NCBI GenBank assembly: GCA_937879965.1
Contig: CALFMP010000048.1
Coordinates: 1-64,000, forward strand
DNA from: QKMZ01 sp012965515
GTDB lineage: Bacteria; Cyanobacteriota; Vampirovibrionia; Obscuribacterales; Obscuribacteraceae
Reading direction: 5' to 3'
DNA: 64,000 nt
The position numbers were made by a program, and so were the translations under genes. Shown in pieces: positions 25,302 through 34,343 of this stretch. Every line of letters starts with the position of its first letter. Position 1 is the stretch's first letter. The notes beneath the pieces were generated by a model. The model was not told the DNA's origin, did no database searches, and saw only the letters and a program-made list of their open reading frames with translations.

Positions 25302-26408
25302 ATGCGAATAGTAGTTGCACCGTGCGCATACAAAGGTACGTTTTCACCGACGATGGTGGCGCGGGCGATGGCAGAAGGCGTCAGGCACGCAATTCCTGAA
25401 GCTGTTATCGAAATGATTCCAATTGCCGATGGTGGTGACGGGACTATTGAAGCGCTGTATGCAGGCGCCGGCGGGAAAGTTGAGGAGATGCCGGTGCGAG
25501 GCGCGCTGAATGAGCCAGCCACCGCTGTTTGGTTGTCGCTGCCAGATCTGGCTGTGATAGAACTGGCAAGTGCTTGCGGTATTGCAAAACTAACTGGACG
25601 AACACTAAAACCTTTAGAGGCGCATACTTACGGACTTGGACAGGTAATCAAGTCTGTAGTAGATTTGCATCGCTATAAAAGGATAGTTGTAGCCGTGGGC
25701 GGCAGCGCCTCTACCGATGGTGGCGCTGGGGCGCTCACCGCATGTGGTGTCAAGTTCCTTGATTCTGCCGGCAATGAAGTCGGGCTCGGCGGCGGCAATC
25801 TCGGCAAAATCTCAAGCGTCGATGTTTCTGCAATCAAGGACTGGGTTCGCGATGTTCGTATCGAGGTAGCTACAGATGTGCATAATCCGTTAACAGGCCC
25901 GAATGGAGCAGCTAGAGTCTTTGCTCCTCAAAAAGGTGCAATCGAATCGGATATTCAGTTACTGGAGAGAAACCTGCTTCATTTTGCACGAGTGCTTGGC
26001 GCTGCAACCGGGCGTGCCGATCATGAATCGGAAGGCAATGGTGCGGCAGGCGGAACCGCGTTCGGTCTTGCTTCAGCCCTGGATGCCAAAATTGTCTCTG
26101 GTTTTGCTTTCGTGAGAGAAGTTCTGAATCTGGAAAGCAAATTGGAAAAAGCAGATCTGATTGTCACCGGAGAAGGCAAGCTTGATGGGCAGACGATTTC
26201 CGGTAAGGCAATTGGAGAATTGCTCAAGCTTTCCAAGGCGATGAGGCGCAGTCTCATCGCTGTTCCGGCTGTCGTTGCTAAAGACACACAGGGACTAAAT
26301 GGCTTCAAAGCAATAGTTGCCGCTGCCCATGATGATAAGCTTGCGTCATTCGATGACATCGCCCGTGCTACCACCGAAGCTGTCCGGCAGTGTAAGCAGC
26401 CTGGCTGA
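25302..26408 (+). CDS. glxK: Glycerate kinase, GarK/GlxK family
   Basis: A 368-residue type I glycerate kinase, phosphorylating glycerate with ATP (to 2-phosphoglycerate in most characterised members). Signature stretches are the start VVAPCAYKGTFSP, ADGGDGTIEAL, IVVAVGGSASTDGGAGAL, GGGTA-like loops around GAAGGTAFGLAS, and VTGEGKLDGQT. Most members open with PDSFKGS at the position of PCAYKGT. The gene stands alone. Its 3' end is 14 bases from the convergent LysM gene. Confidence 0.93.
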   Translation: MRIVVAPCAYKGTFSPTMVARAMAEGVRHAIPEAVIEMIPIADGGDGTIEALYAGAGGKVEEMPVRGALNEPATAVWLSLPDLAVIELASACGIAKLTGRTLKPLEAHTYGLGQVIKSVVDLHRYKRIVVAVGGSASTDGGAGALTACGVKFLDSAGNEVGLGGGNLGKISSVDVSAIKDWVRDVRIEVATDVHNPLTGPNGAARVFAPQKGAIESDIQLLERNLLHFARVLGAATGRADHESEGNGAAGGTAFGLASALDAKIVSGFAFVREVLNLESKLEKADLIVTGEGKLDGQTISGKAIGELLKLSKAMRRSLIAVPAVVAKDTQGLNGFKAIVAAAHDDKLASFDDIARATTEAVRQCKQPG

Positions 26409-26422
26409 TCTGCATGTACAGC

Positions 26423-28960
26423 CTATTTGGCTTTTCTGAACATCTCTACAATGTCGGTCGGAACCATTGTTGACGACACCACGGAATTCTTATCGCCAGG
26501 CAAACTTGCTGCCGGCAACTGTTGATAGTTGGCTGGTGCTTGTGGTTGGTAGGCGGCCGGTTGAATTTGCGGTTGCTGCATTGCTTGCGGCATGCCTTGT
26601 CCTGTTGCCGCTCCAGCATGTGGCTGAGCCATAGGTTGCTCTTGAACTGGCGGCATTTCTTGCACATGTTGTACTTGCTGTACCTGTTGCGGTGCCGCTT
26701 GTGCTTCCATTCCATTGCCGCCGGCCAATGCTTGTTGTGCATCGCCTGCCGGTACTTGTGTTGCTGATTGAAGAGTCTGTTGACCGGCTGCTTGCGCGGT
26801 TTGAGTTCCCGATGCAGCTGCTCCTTGCGCCAATGTGTCGGCGCCGTCCATGCCAGGAATCGTCAGTTCTTGACCAGGCATGATCAATCTCGGATTGTCG
26901 CCGATGATGGAAGCGTTTGCCTGATAGAGTTCGTTCCATCTGCTTCCGTCGCCGAGTAGATCCTGTGAAATCTGCCAGAGGCTGTCGCCGGATTTGACTA
27001 CATAATTGCTTGCACCATGCGCAGCAACATCTTGCCCCGGCAGGTTGATCGTAGTGCCTGGACGAATCAGATCAGGATTGCTGCCCAATATGTCTTTATT
27101 GGCATTGAAGAGGTCCTGCCATTTCATCGCATCACCAAGCTGATCTTTGGCAATATTCCAGAGGCAATCGCCAGCGCGGATGGTGTATGTGGAGGGAGCG
27201 GCTGGTGCTCCGACTGCTTGATCGCCAGTCAAGCCAGTGGCATCTTGAGGCTGTGCTTGATTGATTGCATCTTGCGGAGTCTGTTGAGACATTTGCGATG
27301 CATCAGTTTGATTGATTTGCTTTTGCGCGATTTGCTGCGGTTTGAAATCTTGAATCGGTTTTGCAGCTGGTTTTGCAATTTGATGGCTGAGGCTTGGTTT
27401 GTGATATTCCACGCCAGGCAAGCTGCGGTGAGCGATGCCGTCCGATCCGTGACCGCCGTGCGATCCACCGGCCTTCAGTTGATGACCTTGATGGTCCATA
27501 ACTGGTTTTGCCGATTGTGCTGCATGACCGGCGTTGGCAGTGGGATTGGCTGCAGGGTGTGCCGCTTTGGCGCTGTCCTTCAGCGAATCGAAAGTCAGTT
27601 GTTTTGCTTTCAGACCTTCCATTTTGATGGATGGTTTGGCAACGCTTTGCGGTGTGTTCCATTGCGATCCGCTGTCGCTTACCGCTTGAACGCCTTTGTC
27701 CATGCCGCCAAGTGTCGGGCGGAAACTTTCGGAATTGTTGTTGTAGGCAAGAAGATTGTTGTTGCCGCCGGTGGAGTCCATAGAAGCTTGGGCCGCATCC
27801 AATGAAGACGCATCGGCTCCGGAACCCTGACCCATTCTATAGCTGACATTGTTGTCCGCGCTCGGCATGGAAACATCGCGCATGCTGCCCGACGCACTCA
27901 AACCGTTGCCAGATCCGCCTCCAAAAGATTGGCTGCCGACGTTCAGAGAAGAAGGCATGTTGTTTGAAAGCGGGACTGATTGCGAAAGACTTTGATTGAC
28001 GGCATTATTGGCGAGCGTCGGTTGTGAATTCGTCGGCAGGAAATTGGATTTTGCCGAGGCAAGACCAGAGGAGGCTTGCAGCTTGTCAGAGAACAATCTC
28101 TGCGTGCCGCCCAAGTGTGACGCCAACTTTCCATCGGACAATTGCGGTCCGGAGAGCATCTCTCCATAGCCGCCGCCTTCTTGTCCGGAGAATTTTGAAC
28201 TCCATTCGAATTGCGGTTTGTTCAGATCAAGACCACCGGAGACATTCAATTTGTTGACGGCAAAATGCTCCGGAGAGAAGTTCAATTGCGGCGCGGTTGC
28301 AAACTTGCTGGCCAGCGAATCGAAGGGCATGTTGCCCATAAAACTGTGCGCACCCATACCGCCCATACTTCCCATAGTTTGGAAGATTGGTGCATTCTGC
28401 GGCAACAAAGACATATTGATCGCAGTATGTTCCATACCGGGCATTCCCGGCATTCCGACTTTCAATTGCGAGCCGACCGAACCCAAGTGAGCAAACAAGG
28501 TATGGTCAAACAAGCCAGCCAGAGGTGAACTTCCCAGGAAGAATTGACCAAGGGCCTCGAAGAAAGAATTCATCAATCCCATCGCGCCGGGCATTCGCAT
28601 GATCAATTGAATGATTGGCGAAATCGGCTCGTTGGCGCCTGCAAGTGCCGCGACCATTGGGCTTGCGTCCATGGGCGGTGGAGCCATAGAAGCCAGTGCT
28701 TGTGCTTCCATTCCGGTAGGCGCAGGAAGGGCGCCGGTGAATTCAATGCCCGAAGGAAGCGCCGCGGCAGTTGTTGCATCCATCGGAGGATGGAACGAAA
28801 CCTGCATCTTGCTCAAGTCCACTTGTCCCAATCCGCCGCCCACGCCGGCTTCAGCGCCTGCGCTCAGGCTGCCTTTCAAAAGCTCGTGGCCGCCTGCTCC
28901 GGCCAGATCGGCGCCGGTGCCTGGGCTTGAGAATGATTGGGGTCGGAAGTTGAGTGACAT
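26423..28960 (-). CDS. Large LysM-domain protein with low-complexity arms
   Basis: An 845-residue protein with two adjacent LysM repeats at about 586-640 (YTIRAGDCLWNIAKDQLGD) and 650-702 (YVVKSGDSLWQISQDLLGD). LysM domains bind GlcNAc polymers such as peptidoglycan. The first ~580 residues are rich in Gly, Ser, Asn, Met and Ala, and the last ~140 are very rich in Gln, Ala and Pro. No N-terminal signal peptide is visible, so export, if any, would be by a non-Sec route or the protein acts inside. The longer linker between G-D and the second repeat half (about 52 residues per unit) resembles LysM in FimV- or XkdP-type proteins. The function is unknown. Confidence 0.75.
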   Translation of the reverse strand: MSLNFRPQSFSSPGTGADLAGAGGHELLKGSLSAGAEAGVGGGLGQVDLSKMQVSFHPPMDATTAAALPSGIEFTGALPAPTGMEAQALASMAPPPMDASPMVAALAGANEPISPIIQLIMRMPGAMGLMNSFFEALGQFFLGSSPLAGLFDHTLFAHLGSVGSQLKVGMPGMPGMEHTAINMSLLPQNAPIFQTMGSMGGMGAHSFMGNMPFDSLASKFATAPQLNFSPEHFAVNKLNVSGGLDLNKPQFEWSSKFSGQEGGGYGEMLSGPQLSDGKLASHLGGTQRLFSDKLQASSGLASAKSNFLPTNSQPTLANNAVNQSLSQSVPLSNNMPSSLNVGSQSFGGGSGNGLSASGSMRDVSMPSADNNVSYRMGQGSGADASSLDAAQASMDSTGGNNNLLAYNNNSESFRPTLGGMDKGVQAVSDSGSQWNTPQSVAKPSIKMEGLKAKQLTFDSLKDSAKAAHPAANPTANAGHAAQSAKPVMDHQGHQLKAGGSHGGHGSDGIAHRSLPGVEYHKPSLSHQIAKPAAKPIQDFKPQQIAQKQINQTDASQMSQQTPQDAINQAQPQDATGLTGDQAVGAPAAPSTYTIRAGDCLWNIAKDQLGDAMKWQDLFNANKDILGSNPDLIRPGTTINLPGQDVAAHGASNYVVKSGDSLWQISQDLLGDGSRWNELYQANASIIGDNPRLIMPGQELTIPGMDGADTLAQGAAASGTQTAQAAGQQTLQSATQVPAGDAQQALAGGNGMEAQAAPQQVQQVQHVQEMPPVQEQPMAQPHAGAATGQGMPQAMQQPQIQPAAYQPQAPANYQQLPAASLPGDKNSVVSSTMVPTDIVEMFRKAK

Positions 28961-29230
28961 TTTCGGTGCTCTTCGTAAGCTGGCTCAAATGTACAACTGG
29001 GCGCTGAGCAAGTAAAGCCAGTTTGTGGGAAGGCTCCCACCGCTAGCCGACTTTCGTGGTGGAATTACGCAAAGATTTTTGGCTTGCCTGTCAAAAATGC
29101 CATTTTCGGCACGGCATGCCAATCCGATCTCATTTGAGTGTTCAAGCGGTTAAAATCAAGCGTACACAAACTCGCAGATTATCGTGGTCTTAACTGATTT
29201 TTGCGTGGCAGTCAGAGCAGGGAGATAGAC

Positions 29231-30631
29231 ATGAAACTGACCAAGAGTGAGCATTTGCCAATTTCGCGGGCGGCCAAGCTGTCTCATGCTTCACTGGCAT
29301 TCCTGGGAGCTATTCTCCTTTCCGCCTCCGTTTCCAGTCTCTCTGCGAGCGCTGCCGACCCATCGGATAAGCGTTTTGCCACGCTCAAGGCTTCTCCCGG
29401 CGAAAGCACTGCCCCTGCGGCTCCTGCCGTGCCGGCTGTCAGTCCGGCTTTGCAGCAAGCGCTTGCTGCATACAGCCAGAGTCCCGATCAAGCTGGATTC
29501 GACCGCCTGGTCAATGTTATGAAAGACGCTCTCTGCCAGCCGCCCTTGCGTGATGTGGATGCCTCTGTGGTGATTAAGAATCACCCCCAGTTGGCTGATT
29601 TAGGCGCGCGCGCCATCGATGCCGGCGGCGCAAAAGTTTGGGCTTTCAACAAGTTTCCATATGCTCAGACCTGCATCATTCTCACCGGGCATCCGGCAGC
29701 TCCGGCTGCACCTGGTAAACCACCGGCATTCCCGGCTGCTTACAGGGCGCAATTGCTGTCAATGCCGCAAAACACCTCCATCTGGAGCGCAAAGATTGTC
29801 ACAAAGTCCAATCCGGCTCCTGCGAAGATCGTGAAAGTTGGCAGTGGACGAAATGCAAAGCTGGTCAAACAAGTGCCTCCGCCTGCACCGGCTGCTCCCG
29901 GCGCCCCCAAATACTTGGTCATTACAGGAAATGACCGCTCCACCGGTCTGATCACTCTGTACGGGCTCAAACCGACTGAGGCCGGTTGGACTGCAGCTTC
30001 CGAGCTTTTTACTTCTGTACCGCCGTTCTTGCTTTCCAGCGTCCAGGGCAAAGCTTCTTTCTCCGGCGCCGACATTGTTCTTGCCATTGCCTCAAATAAG
30101 CCGCAGGCTGAAAAACCAGCGGGCTCAGGCAAAGCCGCCGGACCTTCTTCAGGTACCTACAAAATTGTGCTTAAGTTCGTAAACAGCAAATATTTACTGG
30201 AAGGAAAAGCCCCGGATGAAGGTCCGGCAATGGTGATTCACCAGTTTCTCCAAGCAGTCAAGGATGGCCGGCAAGATGTCGCCAAAGCCTGGCTCGTAGA
30301 TGACCATCTGGCTGCCATTCCCAAGTATCTGGGACTGTACGGAAAGACTGATCAGGTCTATAAGCTTGTCGCCATGTCCAATCCTATGGGCGGTGGCTCC
30401 CGTTTCCGTGTCGTAACCTTTGGAAAAGACGATCTTATTTTGGATGTCGGAATGATCAAAAAGAACATTTATGGCAAACCCACATCTTATGTGGCGATCA
30501 AAGCTCTTTTTGTGGCACCGCCCGATCCCTTTGCGAAAAAACTGGTTGGCGTGACGCCGAATTTCGAGCGAATCGGTGACCCTGCGGCATCATCAGACTC
30601 TCCGTCCAATAAAACAGAGCCTAAACAATAA
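29231..30631 (+). CDS. Secreted Ala/Pro-rich protein of unknown function
   Basis: A 466-residue exported protein. The ATG at 29231 follows GGGAGA and begins a signal peptide: a basic start, hydrophobic SLAFLGAILLSASVSSL and cleavage near ASA-ADP. The mature chain has Ala/Pro-rich linkers (APAAPAVPAVS; HPAAPAAPGKPP). It also has a globular C-terminal half with a repeated sense of beta strands (KIVLKFVNSKYLLEGKAPDEG, then FLQAVKDGRQDVAKAWLVD). I do not recognise the fold. It is divergent from the LysM gene, and both may belong to the envelope. Confidence 0.65.
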   Translation: MKLTKSEHLPISRAAKLSHASLAFLGAILLSASVSSLSASAADPSDKRFATLKASPGESTAPAAPAVPAVSPALQQALAAYSQSPDQAGFDRLVNVMKDALCQPPLRDVDASVVIKNHPQLADLGARAIDAGGAKVWAFNKFPYAQTCIILTGHPAAPAAPGKPPAFPAAYRAQLLSMPQNTSIWSAKIVTKSNPAPAKIVKVGSGRNAKLVKQVPPPAPAAPGAPKYLVITGNDRSTGLITLYGLKPTEAGWTAASELFTSVPPFLLSSVQGKASFSGADIVLAIASNKPQAEKPAGSGKAAGPSSGTYKIVLKFVNSKYLLEGKAPDEGPAMVIHQFLQAVKDGRQDVAKAWLVDDHLAAIPKYLGLYGKTDQVYKLVAMSNPMGGGSRFRVVTFGKDDLILDVGMIKKNIYGKPTSYVAIKALFVAPPDPFAKKLVGVTPNFERIGDPAASSDSPSNKTEPKQ

Positions 30632-30724
30632 AAGAAGACTCTTACTTAAGAGGATAACTTGAAAAAAGAGCTGTAAATATGGGCATATAAAGGCTGAACT
30701 GCCTGATTGCAATAGGTCATCTCC

Positions 30725-32644
30725 GTGTCGTCATCGTCCGACACTCCATTTCAAACTCTCCCTTCTCGTGATGATCAACCATCTGACGAGAAGACTTACT
30801 TTGCGCCGTCTCTTTCGTTCCTGACTTACTCGTACAGAGAGACTCTTTTTGCTGAATTCGAGAGGCTTGTAGAAGCTGCTAAGCAGTTTGACGGTTTGAT
30901 CATCGACTTGATGCAAACCGGATTTTCGGTACCGCTCGATGAATTGGTAAAGTTTAGCCTCTATGCAAAACGGCTATTGAAGCCGCAGGGCGTTTTGCTC
31001 TTTGTGAAGGCGGACGGTGCAATCACATTGACCAAAGACGATCCGGGCGGCGGTTTGACTTTTAACGTTTACGACAGCCCGTTTGGCATTTTTGCGCGCC
31101 ATCCGATGCTTGCTGATTATGTTTGCGCCACCGTCTCAGGCATCGACAGACGCCGTTTGCGTGGCGGTGGAAGCACGCTTGCCAATCACATTCTCTACAC
31201 CTCGACACCGGTTCTTACGGACGCCGGTCGCAAAGCTAAGGAGGGCTTCAATCTCCCGGCACCACAAAGCTGGGTGTTGCAGATGATCGACGACTATTCC
31301 TCGGTTGAAGCGATCACTCGGACTCTTGAAGAACGGCATCACTTGCCGGCTGACGAGACTTTGCGCATGCTGCAAGAGCTGGAAGCTGAAGATATCATCT
31401 TCCCTGTTTTCTCGCGCATTCAATTTCTTTCCAATTGCTATCACAACAGAAAACCTTTCCGGCTGGGGCGTTACATGGTCGCTGCCGGTATTTTGAGCGA
31501 GTCTCAGCTGCAAGAACTTCTGGAACGACAGGAAGAAGAAGGTTGGGGCAAAGGGCAGAAAACTTTCCTCGGACTGCTTGCAGTTAGGCTTGGTTTCTTG
31601 AATACACGCGAATTGGAAGTGCTTCTCGACGACCAATATTTGTACGGTGGGTATCACAAGAAAGCTGACTCAGAGGGACAGGCTGGTCGTAGCGTAGAAA
31701 CCATGCGCGATTCGATGATCGGATCTCTAGGAGCGATTGAAGCGCCCGGCTTGCTTCAATCTTTGTCGACTTCTCAGAAAACCGGCTTGTTGACTGTCGA
31801 GAACCGGGACAAGGCTTTGGTGGTTTCTTTTACCAACGGCAAACCTATCGCTGCAAAAATGAACCGTTTGCGGGGGCTGGAAGCCATCACAGAGTTCGTT
31901 ACAAGTTGGACAGAGGGCATATTCGTCTTCCGGGACAAAGGCACCTCACAGGAGCTGGACGACACTTGTGAATTGAAGCGTTCGCTCGATAAGATGCTTT
32001 TGGATTCCGCACTCTACAAAGACCAGGTCAATCAGATTCTGGCTCAATTGCCGACCGGTAGAAACACAATTCTCGAGCGGGTCTGGAATTTCGAGACTCT
32101 GTGGAACAAGCTCAGTACAAAACCTTTGAAATATCTTGATGAGAGCCCGGTTACTGACAAAGACAAACAGGCCATTCAGCAACTCGCCAACTTGATCGAC
32201 GGGTTGTCGACTCTTGATGAGGTAATAAAATCCTTTGATTTATGGCCGGGCTATGCCATCATCAAATCTGTCCATTTACTCATCGATCAGCGTCTCGTCA
32301 ATGTGCAGCAAGCCAGCCTTTTCCGCCCGCTGTCGGTTTTTCAGCGCATCGTCAGCGAGCTTCAAAAGACGATTGGACGCGATGACAATAAAGCGCTTTT
32401 GCAGGCGAGCCTGCACTACGTGCATGGAGACTCGCCGGCCGCTTCTCGCTTCCACATCGATCACGAGGGACGCGTAAGCGTTAATCTTGCACAGGTGAAA
32501 ACTTCAGGCACGCCCGTCTCTGCCGTTCTGCTCGAATTGCGGCGCTGGATGGAAGCTTATCTGGCTTACTGCCGGCGACAAATTGATCCGCATATAGTCG
32601 ACAATGCTGTCGCCAAGATTGTCAACGGTCAGCAACCGCAGTGA
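30725..32644 (+). CDS. DUF4388 (PATAN-like) protein with MshEN-like segment
   Basis: A 639-residue soluble multidomain protein, GTG start. The N-terminus (about 25-130) looks like a degenerate alpha/beta domain. A helical stretch follows, then around 240-305 a segment with the MshEN pattern (LGRYMVAAGILSESQLQELLERQ ... LGLLAVRLGFLNTRELEVLL) found in pilus and secretion ATPases, where it can bind c-di-GMP. From about 335 to 415 there is a DUF4388 domain (GSLGAIEAPGLLQSLSTSQ, TGLLTVENRDKALVVSFTNG), common in surface-motility signalling proteins. The C-terminus (~230 residues) is unassigned. It likely relays a second-messenger or motility signal; this is inference. Confidence 0.65.
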   Translation: MSSSSDTPFQTLPSRDDQPSDEKTYFAPSLSFLTYSYRETLFAEFERLVEAAKQFDGLIIDLMQTGFSVPLDELVKFSLYAKRLLKPQGVLLFVKADGAITLTKDDPGGGLTFNVYDSPFGIFARHPMLADYVCATVSGIDRRRLRGGGSTLANHILYTSTPVLTDAGRKAKEGFNLPAPQSWVLQMIDDYSSVEAITRTLEERHHLPADETLRMLQELEAEDIIFPVFSRIQFLSNCYHNRKPFRLGRYMVAAGILSESQLQELLERQEEEGWGKGQKTFLGLLAVRLGFLNTRELEVLLDDQYLYGGYHKKADSEGQAGRSVETMRDSMIGSLGAIEAPGLLQSLSTSQKTGLLTVENRDKALVVSFTNGKPIAAKMNRLRGLEAITEFVTSWTEGIFVFRDKGTSQELDDTCELKRSLDKMLLDSALYKDQVNQILAQLPTGRNTILERVWNFETLWNKLSTKPLKYLDESPVTDKDKQAIQQLANLIDGLSTLDEVIKSFDLWPGYAIIKSVHLLIDQRLVNVQQASLFRPLSVFQRIVSELQKTIGRDDNKALLQASLHYVHGDSPAASRFHIDHEGRVSVNLAQVKTSGTPVSAVLLELRRWMEAYLAYCRRQIDPHIVDNAVAKIVNGQQPQ

Positions 32645-32725
32645 AACTTTTCAATGCCCCATCTGGGCTGTTAGAAACAGTACAATAGCGCTCTTGTTTC
32701 AAGAAGAACCAAAGAGGATGTCCTC

Positions 32726-34315
32726 GTGAAGTACAAATTGGAGTCGGCTTCGCTTTCGCAATGCCAGAGCGATTTTGTCTGCGTATTTGTTTACGCCAAT
32801 GAGAAAATTGCCGAATTGCTCAAAGACGTTGATCCGGCATTTGCTCGTAAGTTGAAACCATTTGTCGACATGGTAAGCGCTCATGCGGCGGAAGACGGAT
32901 TCAAAGGAAAAGCCAGCCAAGTTTTGGTTCTGCCTACCTTCGGAAATCTGGCTGCCAGGCGCATTTGTTTTCTGGGTCTGGGAGAGAGCAAAGACTTCAA
33001 TACATCGAATGCGAGAAAAGCTGCTGCTACTCTGGTTAGACGTTTGCCGGGAGATAGCTTTCAGGGAGAGATTTCATTTTACTTCCGCCACGCTGCTTCG
33101 ACAAAAGCTTCTGACAAGAAGACCACAGCGAAGCGACAGACAAAAACAGCAAGTAGCGTGAAAACAGCATCATCAGCGGAAGATGTAGAGATCGCTCAAG
33201 CAATTGTCGAGGGTATCCATCTTGCCTCGTACTCGTTCAAAAAATACAAGTCAAGCAAAAATGGCGAGAATAAGAAAGAGAAGGCCGCTCAATCTCTCGG
33301 TTTTAACGGTTTTTCTCTGAGTGCGAAAGCACTTGCGGATGCTTGTTCAAAAGGCGAAGCAATCGCCGAATCGACAAACTTTGCGCGTCGTCTGATCGCC
33401 GAGCCGCCCTGCTACATGACCCCAAGCCGCTTGGCTGACGAAGCACGCGCCGTCGCTAAGGATTTCGGGCTGACGATAAAGGTTCTCGATGCCAAAGAAG
33501 TTGAGAAGTTAGGCATGGGTTCTTTCCTTGGTGTCGCCCGTGGTGCGAAAGAACCACCAAAATTCATCGTCATTTCTTATGATGTTCCAAAGGCAAAACG
33601 AAAGGTCGCGATCGTTGGAAAGGGCATCACCTTTGACTCTGGCGGATTGTCGTTGAAACCTGCGCAGAGCATGGAGCATATGAAATACGATATGTCCGGC
33701 GCCGCTGCTGTGATCGCTACTATGCGCGTCGTCGGAAAGTTCAAACCGAATTTCTCGGTTATGGCAGTTGTTGCCGCCACGGAGAATATGCCCGGTGACA
33801 ATGCGTTGCACCCCGGCGACGTGATCAAAGCAATGAACGGCAAGACTATTGAAGTGAACAATACAGATGCCGAAGGTCGTTTGATTCTTGCCGATGCACT
33901 GACTTACGCGGTCAAGCAAGGAGCCGACGAACTCATTGATATCGCCACCCTGACCGGTGCCGTAGTGACTGCGCTCGGTAGAGTGGCTGCAGGTATCATG
34001 GGTTCTGATCAAAATCTGGTAGACAATTTGATTGCCAGTGGTGCCAAATCCGGAGAAAAGCTCTGGCAACTTCCACTTTATGATGAATATCAGGAAAGCC
34101 TGAAGAGCGATATTGCTGACTTGAAGAATGCCGGTGCTCGCGGAGAGGCTGGAACTGCCAGTGCAGCCATGTTCCTCAAAGAGTTCACCAGCGGTAAATC
34201 CTGGGCGCACCTGGATATCGCCGGACCGGGTTGGTTGGATCGCGACAGAGAAGAGTGCAACAAAGGTGGCACCGGATTCGGTGTGAGAACTCTCTGCCGA
34301 TATCTCGTCGGATAG
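32726..34315 (+). CDS. pepA: Leucyl aminopeptidase, M17 family
   Basis: A 529-residue cytosolic di-metal aminopeptidase that removes N-terminal residues from peptides. The metal and catalytic motifs are VGKGITFDSGGLSLKP (Lys and Asp ligands), MKYDMSGAA and NTDAEGRLILADAL, all intact. The N-terminal domain carries a Lys/Thr/Ser-rich insertion near residues 130-155 and another Lys-rich stretch near 175-190 that most PepA proteins lack. The start is a GTG at 32726 with AGAGG about eight bases before it. Confidence 0.94.
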   Translation: MKYKLESASLSQCQSDFVCVFVYANEKIAELLKDVDPAFARKLKPFVDMVSAHAAEDGFKGKASQVLVLPTFGNLAARRICFLGLGESKDFNTSNARKAAATLVRRLPGDSFQGEISFYFRHAASTKASDKKTTAKRQTKTASSVKTASSAEDVEIAQAIVEGIHLASYSFKKYKSSKNGENKKEKAAQSLGFNGFSLSAKALADACSKGEAIAESTNFARRLIAEPPCYMTPSRLADEARAVAKDFGLTIKVLDAKEVEKLGMGSFLGVARGAKEPPKFIVISYDVPKAKRKVAIVGKGITFDSGGLSLKPAQSMEHMKYDMSGAAAVIATMRVVGKFKPNFSVMAVVAATENMPGDNALHPGDVIKAMNGKTIEVNNTDAEGRLILADALTYAVKQGADELIDIATLTGAVVTALGRVAAGIMGSDQNLVDNLIASGAKSGEKLWQLPLYDEYQESLKSDIADLKNAGARGEAGTASAAMFLKEFTSGKSWAHLDIAGPGWLDRDREECNKGGTGFGVRTLCRYLVG

Positions 34316-34343
34316 ACGATCAATTCAGCTCTTGTGAAACGAC

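Noticed and set aside
26522..28930. Plus-strand frames opposite the LysM gene, up to 262 codons
   Set aside because: Same low-complexity shadow effect; composition is Cys/Arg/Ile-rich with no recognisable motif.
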